64,000 bases of DNA from Frankineae bacterium MT45. Its GTDB lineage: Bacteria > Actinomycetota > Actinomycetes > Mycobacteriales > Jatrophihabitantaceae. Positions 1-9,222 of this stretch are shown here, one piece after another. Both the position numbers and the translations under genes were made by a program. The stretch's first letter is position 1; each line of letters opens with the position of its first letter. Below the pieces are notes generated by a model. The model searched no databases. It worked only from the letters and a program-made list of their open reading frames with translations, and had not been told where the DNA came from. The DNA is taken from contig LT629697.1 of the NCBI GenBank assembly GCA_900100325.1, positions 3,221,423-3,285,422 on the forward strand, written 5' to 3'.

Positions 1-265
1 CCGCCACCAACGGTGACTCCACAGAATCAACAGTGCCGCTCTCTCGCTTCGCGATTCTCAGCGCAACAATGACCGGGTGCGTGCTGTCAGGTCGCACCAA
101 TCTAAGATCATCAACGAATATCGCAGTCTTATCGACGAAAGTGTGAGTAATGCCGTGACCGTCCACGAGTTCAACACGAATAATTCCGGGCTGCGGCTCA
201 TCCGAAACGTACTCTACTGCAACACAGCGTGCATACCCATCTGGCCTACTCCTCGTATTCGCCAC
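1..265 (-). CDS. Partial hypothetical protein running off the left window edge
   Basis: A reading frame on the minus strand starts at GTG 265-263, five bases after a strong GAGGAGG ribosome site, and stays open for 88 codons to the window edge. The peptide begins VANTRSRPDGYARCVAVEYV and contains PGIIRVELVDGHGITHTFVD, which reads like a small beta-rich domain with alternating hydrophobic residues. I recall similar short proteins of unknown function in actinobacteria but cannot name a family. The base composition is lower in GC than the core genes, as in the rest of the first 2 kb. The C-terminus is not in the window. The opposite-strand frame at 77-493 is taken as its shadow. Confidence 0.6.
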   Translation of the reverse strand, partial: MANTRSRPDGYARCVAVEYVSDEPQPGIIRVELVDGHGITHTFVDKTAIFVDDLRLVRPDSTHPVIVALRIAKRESGTVDSVESPLVA

Positions 266-916
266 CGGAGCCTCCTCGGCCAACTATATCGATTTGATCC
301 AGTTGTTCCTGGGACTTTTCCTATGATGGGAATTCACCATTTGCTGGGACCATCTCAAAGTGATTCGAATTCTTTCCGCGATTGTTCGATCGACACACTG
401 TCCGGGACGGTGCTCAGATCAACATCATACGCAACGCCCCGCCACGACGAAATTGGTAGGCCTCCACCCACGACGAGAGTCACGATCCCATGAGAGATGA
501 CGCTGTGTTGCCTGAACCACTGATTGTCGGCCAGCAGACACGACTGCGATATCTATCGAGTCGTTGTCATGGTTGACCATAAGGGCGGATGCCGGGTTTG
601 ACTCTGACTTTCCAGAGCGCGTGTCAGTCGCCCGAACCGTGTCGCCGACATGTACTTAGCCCCGACCATGCGGACGTTTTCGGCGACACCCTCCTGCACG
701 GGCTGATGGACCCGATGCGGGCGAGGCTGCTCATGGTGCCTGCATAGCTTGAGTTTTCGCGACCCACGTGTGGTGCACCACGGCGATCTTCAATGCGCCT
801 CTGGGCTTGTCCCCGGTTTCGTTCGGTCTCAAGACTGGCCGTCCCAACTCAGAGTCGGCTCATCCGGCAATTCTGGCCCCCCTCAGGGTAACTTGCAAGC
901 CACGTAACCTGCTGTC
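266..916. other. Intergenic stretch without a convincing gene
   Basis: No frame here has both a ribosome site and protein-like content. The stretch contains a perfect 10-base inverted repeat (GTGTCGCCGA at 639-648 and TCGGCGACAC at 680-689) inside a short minus-strand open stretch that has no visible start. The composition is mixed, as in decayed mobile DNA. Confidence 0.4.
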
Positions 917-1753
917 ATGACGAGCCTTGATCTGCTCCCCTCCTGGGCCAAGATGCGCCGCGCCGCGGAACTCCTCGCAATCCTCGAGCAGGAGGTCTTC
1001 GGAGGAATGAAGGTCGACGACTTTTGCACGATTGAGACACAGATCGACCCCGATACGGGATGGGTCACAGTCGTCGCGAAGGCGATCCCCGTCGAACTCC
1101 GGACACCCATCCTGCTCGGGGAGTTCGTGCACGATCTACGGTGCTCGCTCGACTACATTGTCACGGCGCTGGCGGATCAGCAGCAGGTCCAGCTACTGAA
1201 GACCCACCAATTCCCGATCGCGGAAACACCCAGCGAATACGCCAAGCTGGTCAAATCCTGGCTAAAGGGCATTGCCAATGTGCCGCCGGTTATCGATCTC
1301 GTGCAGCCCTATCACTACCCAGATCCGTCCACACACCCTCTAGCTCTGCTCAACAGGCTCTCAAATGCGGACAAACATCGATCTTTGCTCCGCCACGTGC
1401 CCACGCCGGAGAGTCACAAGGTCGAGGTACAGACGGCTTCGACGCCGTTGGAGACCACGCACCCTGTTGGCCCGCTCACATGGGACGAAGGCGGCGAAGT
1501 AGCGCTAATGCGTCTCCGGTTTGCCAAGCCCTACCCCACGGACATCAAAGCGACTGTGCACTTCAAGTTCGTGCCCTGGTTTGCCGTTGATCCGTTCCCG
1601 CCGGACTTCCCCGACAGGCGTGTTGTTGATTTCAAGGATCTCCGTGTCACCTATGAATGCGTCAGAAACCTGCTTGCGGCTCTCGAACCGATCACACCTG
1701 ATCAGCAGGCACGGTTAACCAAGGGGACGTGGGTCGACTTGCCTCAGCAATGA
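917..1753 (+). CDS. Hypothetical protein, 278 aa, accessory region
   Basis: This frame starts with ATG at 917 and encodes 278 residues with no recognisable signal peptide or membrane segment. A phrase such as GEFVHDLRCSLDYIVTALAD (residues 68-87) followed by a conserved-looking LLNRLSNADKHR recalls uncharacterised actinobacterial proteins with an HDLR...LDY helix and an N-ADKHR helix, but I cannot assign a function. It lies between DNA without a clear gene and a decayed integrase beside tmRNA, so it is probably cargo of an integrated element. It is the only intact gene in the first 2 kb apart from the truncated one at the edge. The longest overlapping frame, 1060-1590 plus, lacks protein-like content. 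Confidence 0.7.
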   Translation: MTSLDLLPSWAKMRRAAELLAILEQEVFGGMKVDDFCTIETQIDPDTGWVTVVAKAIPVELRTPILLGEFVHDLRCSLDYIVTALADQQQVQLLKTHQFPIAETPSEYAKLVKSWLKGIANVPPVIDLVQPYHYPDPSTHPLALLNRLSNADKHRSLLRHVPTPESHKVEVQTASTPLETTHPVGPLTWDEGGEVALMRLRFAKPYPTDIKATVHFKFVPWFAVDPFPPDFPDRRVVDFKDLRVTYECVRNLLAALEPITPDQQARLTKGTWVDLPQQ

Positions 1754-1799
1754 GGTGCGGCGGCGCGTGGATGACCCGGCCGCACTGCCCCTCGCCGTC

Positions 1800-2120
1800 G
1801 TCCGCCCGACACTCGTACGTACGTTGCCCGCGGTTGATGGTTCTCGACGTCGCGGCGGTAATTCACTGTGGTGCCAGCTGGCGCGGATGCGTGCGTTGAT
1901 CGACCACTGGGCGAACCCTTCGAAGTTCGTGCCGCCGGTTCTCTTCGGCACGTGGAAGCCCGCGCCGGGCGGTGGGCCAGCGCTGCTCGGATCCGTCGAC
2001 CAGCAGCTTGAACTTAGCGGCCGCGTCGGCGGTGGTGAAGAGCTCTCGCTGGGTTCCCCGTGCTCGCGCCAGAGGACTCTCCAAGTGGTCCCCGCGCCGT
2101 GCTGTGGCTCTTCGATCCAT
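1800..2120 (-). pseudogene. Decayed tyrosine recombinase (phage-type integrase) N-terminus beside tmRNA
   Basis: Fragments of one integrase N-terminus follow each other in order but in changing frames on the minus strand: WRVLWREHG (2083-2057), then QRELFTTADAAAKFKLLVDG and SEQRWP (about 2054-1974), then PPGAGF and NFEGFAQWSINARIRAS (about 1972-1877), then NYRRDVENH (about 1864-1838). Actinobacterial integrases typically begin with a W-LWRE-G strand, an F-T-AAA-FK-LV helix, QRWPPG, then a core-binding domain ending in YRRD. At least three frameshifts are needed, and the catalytic domain is missing. The fragment reads away from the 3' end of tmRNA, the classic position for an integrase using ssrA as attachment site. 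The assignment rests on remembered patterns; no alignment was run. Confidence 0.6.
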
Positions 2121-2148
2121 GACTCCGGCGCACCTGCGTAAGACAACT

Positions 2149-2179
2149 CTGCCCCCGAGACCGACGGTCTAGGGGGCAG
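2149..2179 (-). terminator. Hairpin terminator of tmRNA
   Basis: An almost perfect hairpin begins three bases after the CCA end of tmRNA. Outer arms CTGCCCCC and GGGGGCAG and inner arms AGACC and GGTCT enclose a three-base loop, with one mismatch between the two blocks. It is followed by AGTTGTCT, a weak T-rich tail. This fits an intrinsic terminator for ssrA. Confidence 0.75.
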
Positions 2180-2181
2180 AT

Positions 2182-2555
2182 TGGTGGAGGTGGGGGGAAT
2201 CGAACCCCCGTCCTCTGTCGCTTCAACAGGACTTCTCCGGGCGCAGTGTGCGCTGCCTCTACTCGGCTTCCCTGGTCATGCACACGAGCCAGGGTGACAA
2301 GCCCAGTCGCTGTGAGATGTCCCGTCCAAGCCCGCGACCGGCGAGGACAGTGAGTCACCTAGCTGATGCCAGCATCCGGGGCGGCAACAAACCCGGGCTG
2401 ACAGAGTCACTCCGCTACTTAGGCAGCGAGAGCGAACTCAGCGCGATTGGAATCGGCGCTTATTGGTTTTGCATCGCTTTTTTAACGAGGTCAGCAATGC
2501 GGTCCTCGGCCCGCTTCTCCTGCATCGACGGCCAGAGTCGATACCGTTCACCCCC
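2182..2555 (-). ncRNA. ssrA: Transfer-messenger RNA (tmRNA)
   Basis: tmRNA rescues stalled ribosomes and tags the unfinished protein for degradation, together with SmpB encoded at 4138-4632. The 5' end reads GGGGGUGAACGG (2555-2544). It pairs with the 3' acceptor strand CACCUCC followed by ACCA (ending at 2182), with one G-U pair. The T-arm GGGTTCGATTCCCC is intact. The tag frame runs from the resume codon GCA at 2472-2470 to TAA at 2421-2419 and encodes AKPISADSNRAEFALAA, which has the expected -ALAA degron. The start AKPIS is less usual than the common AN-K start. The length of 374 nt is normal. A decayed integrase lies next to the 3' end. Confidence 0.95.
2419..2472 (-). CDS. tmRNA-encoded proteolysis tag
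   Basis: This is the mRNA-like frame inside ssrA. Seventeen codons from the resume GCA give AKPISADSNRAEFALAA and then TAA. The terminal ALAA is the signal read by Clp proteases. There is no start codon because translation enters by trans-translation after the tRNA-like domain charges alanine. Confidence 0.85.
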   Translation of the reverse strand, partial: AKPISADSNRAEFALAA

Positions 2556-2642
2556 AGGTTGTGAGTTCTACATCTTCAGACTAGTCGGGTGCGCAAGTTA
2601 GGCTTGAGCCGTAGCGGGCAGAACCGGGGGTGTACCGCAGTG

Positions 2643-4112
2643 ATGACGGAGATCGAGACGAAGTTCGACGTCTCCCCCGACTTCGTCATGCCGACATTCA
2701 CGTCGTCCGCCCTCGGCAGCGCCGAGGACGACGCCCACGCACCCGATCCCGCGATCGACACCGTGGCCGTCGCCAGCACGTACTTCGACACCGAGGACGA
2801 CCGGCTGCTCAGATTCACGATCTCGCTCCGGCATCGCGAGGGGCAGGCCGACACGGGCTGGCAGCTGAAAGTGCCCTCCGGTGAGGACCGAGCCGAGCTG
2901 CACTGGCCCTCCATCGTCGACCACTCCGCCATGACGGACGGGGTCGTCCTCCCCCACGAACTGGATCAAATCCTCGCCCCATTTCTCGGTGGTCGAAGCG
3001 TTGCCCCCAGCATCCGTCTGGACGTCAGTCGTACCCGTTACCGCTTCTGCGACGCGAAGGGCCGCCTGCTCGTTGAACTCGCCGACGACGAGGTCCGGGC
3101 CTTCCCACTGCGGGCTGAGGTTCGGGCGCCGCGGTGGCGTGAACTCGAACTCGAGCTGGGTGGCGAGGGGAAGCGGCGCATGCTCAAGTCGCTCGGCGCG
3201 GAACTGCTGGCCGCTGGGGCCTACCCCTCAACGAGCCGCTCCAAGCTGGCCCGCGCTCGCGTCGGAATCGGTAACGAGGGTCTCGGCGGGGCCCGCGCGT
3301 CGGCCGGCGCGGTCTTGATGGACTACATGAGTGGGCAGGCTCGGACGATCTTCGGCGGGCACTTCGCGATCCACGCCGGGCGTCCCAGCGCCGTCCACCA
3401 GACGCGGGTCGCGACCCGCCGGCTGCGCAGCACCCTGCGCACCTTCTCGGAATGCTTCGACGCCGACCAGGCCGCAAATTTCGAGGCCGAGCTGAAGTGG
3501 TTCGCGGCGACGCTGGGCGAGGTGCGAGACCGCGAGGTGATGCTGACCCGCCTCAGCGGTGCCGTCGATGAGCTCCCGGACGAACTCGTCATGGGGCCGG
3601 TCGGCGAGCAGATCAAGACCCGTCTCACCGACGAACTGACCCGGGCCCAGCAGGTGCTCATCACCGAGATGGGCGGGGCGCGCTACAGCGCGCTGCTCGG
3701 TGAGATCCTCCGGTGGCGCGACGATCCGCCCTTCACCGCGGCGGCGGGGCGGCCGGCCAAGACTCTGAACGACTCCGTGCGCAAGGTGCAGAAGAAGCTG
3801 AGCCGGCGCCTGACCACCGCGACCCGTTTCGACGGTACGGACGAGGATCTGCACTCGGCCCGCAAGGTCAGCAAGCAGGTCCGCTACGCCGCCGAGGCGG
3901 CCGAGGATGCCCCCGAGACCGTGGCCGCCAGCAGCGACCTGCAGGACCTGCTGGGCGAGTTCCACGACAGCGTGGTGGCGGCCCAGGTGCTGCGGCGGCT
4001 GGCCGAGGTGGCATCGACCGAGGCGGAGGACACCTTCACCTACGGCGTGTTGGTGGCCCAGCTACGCCAGAACGCCGAACGCGACCGGCAGCAACTGCGC
4101 GACACCAACTAG
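2643..4112 (+). CDS. CYTH and CHAD domain protein (triphosphate/polyphosphate binding)
   Basis: The N-terminal half is a CYTH tunnel domain (residues about 1-200) with the defining ExExK signature as E3-I-E5-T-K7. It also has paired Arg/Lys and Glu strands such as SLRHREGQ and WRELELELGG. The C-terminal half (about 220-489) is a CHAD helical domain rich in conserved His and Arg (IHAGRPSAVHQTRVATRRLR; LHSARKVSKQVRYAAE), which binds polyphosphate. CYTH enzymes hydrolyse triphosphate groups. Which substrate is used here cannot be read from sequence. The ATG at 2643 is preferred over the upstream frame start because the ExExK strand must lie at the N-terminus. The gene is divergent from ssrA and convergent with smpB, so it is transcribed alone. 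Confidence 0.88.
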   Translation: MTEIETKFDVSPDFVMPTFTSSALGSAEDDAHAPDPAIDTVAVASTYFDTEDDRLLRFTISLRHREGQADTGWQLKVPSGEDRAELHWPSIVDHSAMTDGVVLPHELDQILAPFLGGRSVAPSIRLDVSRTRYRFCDAKGRLLVELADDEVRAFPLRAEVRAPRWRELELELGGEGKRRMLKSLGAELLAAGAYPSTSRSKLARARVGIGNEGLGGARASAGAVLMDYMSGQARTIFGGHFAIHAGRPSAVHQTRVATRRLRSTLRTFSECFDADQAANFEAELKWFAATLGEVRDREVMLTRLSGAVDELPDELVMGPVGEQIKTRLTDELTRAQQVLITEMGGARYSALLGEILRWRDDPPFTAAAGRPAKTLNDSVRKVQKKLSRRLTTATRFDGTDEDLHSARKVSKQVRYAAEAAEDAPETVAASSDLQDLLGEFHDSVVAAQVLRRLAEVASTEAEDTFTYGVLVAQLRQNAERDRQQLRDTN

Positions 4113-4137
4113 ACCCCCAATGCGGGTGGCCGCTGTG

Positions 4138-4632
4138 TCAGTCGGTCATGCCCTTGCTGCGCCGGCCAAGCGCTCGGGTGACCTCGCGGTCGGCGTCCCG
4201 CTTGGCCATGTCCTGACGCTTGTCGTAGGACTTCTTGCCCTTGGCCAGCGCGAGTTCGACCTTCACCAGGCCGTCGCGGAAGTAGATGGAGACCGGCACC
4301 AGCGTCAGGCCGCCCTCGTGTGTCTTGCCGACGAGGCGGCGGATCTCCTCGCGGTGCAGCAGCAGCTTGCGGGTGCGGCGGGGCGCGTGGTTGGTCCAAC
4401 TCCCCTGGCTGTACTCCGGGATATGGACGTTGTGCATGAAGACCTCACCATCGTCGATGGTGGCGAACCCGTCGACCAGCGAAGCCCGTCCCATCCGCAG
4501 CGCCTTGACCTCAGTTCCGGTGAGCACCACGCCGGTCTCGAAGGTGTCCATGATCGTGTAGTCATGGCTGGCCTTGCGGTTCTGCGCGACGATCTTCTTC
4601 CCGGGATCGCGGTTGCTGGAGGACTGGCTCAT
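4138..4632 (-). CDS. smpB: SsrA-binding protein SmpB
   Basis: SmpB is the OB-fold partner of tmRNA that places it in the ribosomal A site. The 164-residue protein has the family motifs NRKASHDY (residues 18-25), GTEVKALR and [20 protein letters not shown], followed by the basic C-terminal tail that forms a helix in the mRNA channel. Length is normal for actinobacteria. It is the last gene of a minus-strand run prfB-ftsE-ftsX-smpB, 22 bases after ftsX, an order also known in Mycobacterium. Its RNA partner ssrA lies about 2 kb away. Confidence 0.97.
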   Translation of the reverse strand: MSQSSSNRDPGKKIVAQNRKASHDYTIMDTFETGVVLTGTEVKALRMGRASLVDGFATIDDGEVFMHNVHIPEYSQGSWTNHAPRRTRKLLLHREEIRRLVGKTHEGGLTLVPVSIYFRDGLVKVELALAKGKKSYDKRQDMAKRDADREVTRALGRRSKGMTD

Positions 4633-4654
4633 CGGATCTTCACGGTCCCTCGGC

Positions 4655-5560
4655 CTACAGCCGCACGTAGGCGCGCAGCGTGATGTAGGCCGTCAGTATC
4701 GCCAGCACCAAGCCGATGCCCAGCGAGATGCCGCTGGCAATCAGCACGTCATTGATGTTCAGACCGGGGAGCACCTGGTTGCGCACCGAGTTGTGGAAGA
4801 TGTCGTAGAGCACGCGCTGCTTGGCGTACCAGAGCGCGGGGACCGTGAGCAGCCCACCGATGGCCACCGCGATGATCGCCTCGATGATGAACGGCAACTG
4901 CGTCATCCAGCGCGAGGCACCGACCAACCGCATGATCGAGGTCTCCGCCCGTCGCTGCTGGGCCGCAACCTGGATCGTGATCGCCATCAGGATGATCGCG
5001 CAGATGAGGATGAGCAGCGCGAAGACGAAGGCGGCGGTACGAGCTGAGTCGAAGATCCGCAGGAAGGTCTTCAGCGTCTCGTTGACGTTCTGCACCTCGT
5101 GGACACCTGGCTCGTTCTTGTAGTCGGCGGCCACTGCGGTGTAGTCCTTGCTGAGGTCGTGCAGCTTCAGGGTGAAGGAGTCCGGGAAGTCGCTCGGGCT
5201 CAGGAACTTGGCCGCATCGACCCCGAGCAGATTCTTGTTCTTGGCGTACGCGTCTTCCTTGCTGATGAACTCGACCGTCTTGATCCGCGGGTCGGCGGTG
5301 AACTTCGCCTCCAGCGCCGCCTTCTCGGCGTCGGTGACCGGATGCGTGCAGTTCTCCGACGGAGTCGTTCCGCAGAGATACACGGAGACGTTCAGCTTGT
5401 CCTTGTACTGATCGTTGAACTTGCTGATCTCCATGCTGGTGAGGATGGCCCCACCCAGGAAGAAGAGAGAGATCGTGGTGGTCAGCACGAGCGCAATCGT
5501 CATCAAGAGATTGCGCCGGATGCCGGTGGCGACCCCCGACATCACAAAACTGGCTCGCAT
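4655..5560 (-). CDS. ftsX: Cell division protein FtsX
   Basis: FtsX is the membrane half of the FtsEX complex, which activates peptidoglycan hydrolases at the septum. The 301 residues show the expected topology: first membrane segment at about 18-41 ([20 protein letters not shown]), a large extracellular domain to about 170 that includes the CGTTPSENC cysteine pair, then three more segments near 172-195, 222-243 and 272-297. The region around [20 protein letters not shown] between the second and third segments is the typical ABC-coupling loop. It follows ftsE after 76 bases in the same direction. Confidence 0.96.
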   Translation of the reverse strand: MRASFVMSGVATGIRRNLLMTIALVLTTTISLFFLGGAILTSMEISKFNDQYKDKLNVSVYLCGTTPSENCTHPVTDAEKAALEAKFTADPRIKTVEFISKEDAYAKNKNLLGVDAAKFLSPSDFPDSFTLKLHDLSKDYTAVAADYKNEPGVHEVQNVNETLKTFLRIFDSARTAAFVFALLILICAIILMAITIQVAAQQRRAETSIMRLVGASRWMTQLPFIIEAIIAVAIGGLLTVPALWYAKQRVLYDIFHNSVRNQVLPGLNINDVLIASGISLGIGLVLAILTAYITLRAYVRL

Positions 5561-5636
5561 GAGTTCCTAACTGGTTATGGCGCTTAGCTGACTGGCGGTT
5601 GCGACCTTACGGCGGGCGGTTGTCTTCGACGCGACC

Positions 5637-6326
5637 TCAGCGCCCGACGCCGTAGACGCCACGGGTCTGGTCGCGGACGATCTTGCCGCCTTCGAGTTCG
5701 ATCACCCGCCGGCGCATGGCGTCGACGATGTTGTTGTCGTGGGTGGCCATCAGCACGGTGGTGCCGGTGCGGTTGACCCGCTCCAGCAGACCCATGATTC
5801 CCTGGCTGGTGTCCGGATCGAGGTTTCCGGTGGGCTCGTCGGCCAGCAGCACGAGCGGCCGGTTCACGAAGGCCCGGGCGATGGCGACCCGCTGCTGCTC
5901 ACCTCCGGAGAGCTCTCCGGGGAAGCGCTTGGCCTTACCCTCCAGCCCGACGAGGTCGAGGACCTCCGGGACGGTGCGCTTGATCTGACGCTGCGACTTG
6001 TTGATCACCTCGAGGGCGAAGGCGACGTTGTCGTAGACGGTCTTCTTGGGCAGCAGTCGGAAATCCTGAAAGACGCAGCCGATCGCGCGGCGCAGGTCGG
6101 GCACCTTGCGCTTGGGCATCTTGCCGACGTCGAACTTGTCGACCTTCACCTTGCCGGAGTTGGCCAACTCCTCGCGCAGCAGCAACCGGAGAACGGTCGA
6201 CTTTCCAGAGCCGGAGGCACCGATGAGGAAGACGAACTCTCCCTTGGCGATGTCCAGCGACACCGAGTCCAGCGCCGGGCGAACCCCGGCGGCGTAGACC
6301 TTTGAGACGTTCTCGAGCAGGATCAC
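5637..6326 (-). CDS. ftsE: Cell division ATP-binding protein FtsE
   Basis: FtsE is the ATPase of the FtsEX complex. The 229 residues carry a complete ABC ATPase: Walker [10 protein letters not shown] (about 36-44), Q-loop [11 protein letters not shown], signature [14 protein letters not shown], Walker B with [13 protein letters not shown], and the switch histidine in MATHDNN. The length and the short C-terminal tail after the switch region fit FtsE rather than other exporters. The gene is upstream of ftsX in the same direction and downstream of prfB, the usual actinobacterial arrangement. Confidence 0.97.
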   Translation of the reverse strand: MILLENVSKVYAAGVRPALDSVSLDIAKGEFVFLIGASGSGKSTVLRLLLREELANSGKVKVDKFDVGKMPKRKVPDLRRAIGCVFQDFRLLPKKTVYDNVAFALEVINKSQRQIKRTVPEVLDLVGLEGKAKRFPGELSGGEQQRVAIARAFVNRPLVLLADEPTGNLDPDTSQGIMGLLERVNRTGTTVLMATHDNNIVDAMRRRVIELEGGKIVRDQTRGVYGVGR

Positions 6327-6394
6327 AATGATGAAGTTTACCGAATGGTTACTTGCGATCGCCCCAACCGCACCGGCGCGGACTCAACAACTAC

Positions 6395-7486
<1,092 letters not shown>

Positions 7487-7764
7487 GTCGTTTTACGTTA
7501 CGCGAGTTGCGGCCACGATCCGGCCTCTGGTTGGCGCCTGTGGGCCATGGGCGGTGCGGTGACGTAGCCGAGAACACACTCTGGAGCGCAACTTACAGTC
7601 CGAAATGTTTGTAAACTCTCTCGCTGAGGAGGCTCGGCATCTGTCGGGGATATGCCGGGCCTTCTCGCAGGGCATTGGGTGAGTTCCGGGCACCGCAGCC
7701 AGGCTCGATCCTGTACGAGCAGGTCGCCGTCCGGGCCCGCGGGAGGGATTTCCGGCCCTGCGCT
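7487..7764. other. Intergenic stretch upstream of the nitroreductase
   Basis: No gene is seen between prfB and the nitroreductase apart from the hairpin listed next. The upstream extension of the nitroreductase frame (from 7652) has no ribosome site and no protein-like content, so it is treated as non-coding. Confidence 0.4.
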
Positions 7765-7828
7765 CACCGGGGAGAAGTCCGAGCACGATCTGAGGGGTGT
7801 GCTCGGCTTCTCTCCCAAGTTCCCGGTG
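7765..7828. repeat. Long imperfect hairpin upstream of the nitroreductase gene
   Basis: The inner arms are 7772-7786 and 7799-7812 (GAGAAG-T-CCGAGCAC against GTGCTCGGCTTCTC), 14 pairs with one bulged T. The outer arms CACCGGG (7765-7771) and CCCGGTG (7822-7828) add seven pairs beyond an internal loop. It lies about 100 bases before the ATG at 7931 and could be an mRNA leader structure, an attenuator or the relic of a palindromic element. No known RNA family is recognised. Confidence 0.5.
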
Positions 7829-7930
7829 CTCTTCCGGACGTGCTCCGATGCGCGTGACAACCACCCGCCCGCTCCGCCATTGTTGGGTTGTGGCCAGCGT
7901 GGGTCGCGGCGAAGGCGAGGAGTTTCGGCT

Positions 7931-8605
7931 ATGGCAGATTTCGAGCGGGTACTGAGGACGGCGTTCGCCGGCCGGGAGTTCACCGATCAGCCCGTCACCG
8001 ACGCCGACATCGGCGCGATCCTCGACGTCGCCCGTTTCGCCTCCAGCGGAGGGAATCGGCAGGGTTGGCGCGTCGTGGCGATCCGCTCGGAGGAGACAAA
8101 GCGTGCGGTGATCGGGGCCGCCGACCCCGTCCTACGCCGGTACGTGGCCCAGGGGAGGCTCGGCGAGACGGCGTTCAACACGATCACCCCGACCCGAGTG
8201 ACTGAGGCTGACGTTGCCGCCGTCGAGGATGGTTCGCTGGGCTGGTACCGGGCCCTGGCCAACGCACCGGTGCTGCTGGTGGTCGGTGTCGACCTGCGGC
8301 TGGTCTCCTCGATCGACGCGTCCCTGGATCGAGTGGGGATCGTCAGTGGGGCATCGATCTACCCGTTCGTCCACAACATCATTCTGGCCGCCCACGCCCG
8401 TGGGATGGCCGGCGCGCTGACGACCTTCACCGCTGGAGCGGAGGCAGAGGTGCAGGAACTTCTGGCGTTTCCGCCCGAGGTCGCCATCGCCGCCGCCGTG
8501 CCGCTCGGCTATCCGACGAAGTACCTGACGAAGCTCTCCCGCCGTCCGGTCGAGGACTTCGCCCACTGGGAGCGCTGGGACGGACCAGCCGTCCAGAGCG
8601 GCTGA
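7931..8605 (+). CDS. Nitroreductase family FMN-dependent oxidoreductase
   Basis: The 224 residues match the nitroreductase fold. The N-terminal helix LRTAFAGREFTDQPVTDADI is followed by the FMN-binding ARFASSGGNRQGWRVVAI (residues about 35-52), then a central region with SGASIYPFVHNIILAAHARGMAGALTTF, which is the second half of the flavin pocket. The ATG at 7931 is chosen because GGCGAGGAG lies eight bases upstream and the family N-terminus begins there. Such enzymes reduce nitro groups, quinones or enamides with NAD(P)H. The actual substrate is unknown. The gene stands alone, with a long structured leader and a long gene-poor stretch behind it. Confidence 0.85.
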   Translation: MADFERVLRTAFAGREFTDQPVTDADIGAILDVARFASSGGNRQGWRVVAIRSEETKRAVIGAADPVLRRYVAQGRLGETAFNTITPTRVTEADVAAVEDGSLGWYRALANAPVLLVVGVDLRLVSSIDASLDRVGIVSGASIYPFVHNIILAAHARGMAGALTTFTAGAEAEVQELLAFPPEVAIAAAVPLGYPTKYLTKLSRRPVEDFAHWERWDGPAVQSG

Positions 8606-9106
8606 GCGAGGAACTACTTCGTTTTGTTGGTCACCGAGTCGATCGCGTTGCTGACCGCGGTGATGCGCCATCCTTGAAATCCTGCTCCTCGTTATGGCGG
8701 CGCGTACTCACCACCTCTTCTGAGGGTGTCGAACCGTCGATGTTCCACGTCGCAAGAAGGGTCTTCACATTCGCGGTTCGCGTGAGGCCCCAACGGGACA
8801 TATCGCTCCGCGTAGACGGCCATCCGCGTAGCAGAAGGTGTGCGTGGCTGCGGTTCGACTTCTGGCACGGACCAAATCCCAAGCTCAGTCGAGGAGTTGC
8901 TCCCGCGACTGGCAATCCATCGCACCCAATCGTCCAGCGCCAGAGCCAGCCCCTAGGTGGCGATCACTGACCTTCTCTGACCACAGCTGACCCTGTGGCC
9001 CCATCTGTCATTTCCTGAAAGCCTTCTGGCACATCGCGCACACCAACGCTGGCGGCGCCAAGAAGAAGACCAAGCGAAGCAACAATAAGCGCATCGAAGA
9101 TTTCGC
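8606..9106. other. Gene-poor stretch after the nitroreductase
   Basis: There is no convincing gene. A minus-strand peptide end reading ITAVSNAIDSVTNKTK and then TAG (about 8656-8606) looks like the C-terminus of a lost protein, and adjacent minus frames up to about 8925 also look partly protein-like but change frame. The composition is lower in GC than the core genome. This is best read as decayed DNA. Confidence 0.35.
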
Positions 9107-9153
9107 GCAATGCCCCGAGCAGCCACGAACATACGGGGCGCTCGGGACATTGC
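9107..9153 (-). terminator. Hairpin terminator downstream of the secreted protease gene
   Basis: Arms GCAATG plus CCCGAGC (9107-9120) pair with GCTCGGG plus CATTGC (9140-9153), giving 13 pairs with one C-A mismatch and a 19-base loop. It lies about 70 bases after the stop of the minus-strand protease gene. There is no T tract. The role is inferred from position. Confidence 0.5.
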
Positions 9154-9222
9154 ATTAAACAGACAAATGCCTAGTACCAAGGGTACGTAAATGCAATAAG
9201 AACTATCTCATCGGGGTGTCAT

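Noticed and set aside
77-493. Plus-strand frame of 138 codons in the first 500 bases
   Set aside because: It overlaps the minus-strand frame ending at 265, which has a better ribosome site and protein-like composition. The plus-strand translation has no visible domain.
1060-1590. Plus-strand frame of 176 codons inside the hypothetical gene
   Set aside because: It is Arg/Ala-rich shadow coding of the 917-1753 gene in another frame.
8953-9180. Minus-strand frame of 75 codons after the nitroreductase
   Set aside because: It overlaps the hairpin terminator of the protease gene and has an unusual Arg/Cys/Trp composition, with no ribosome site.
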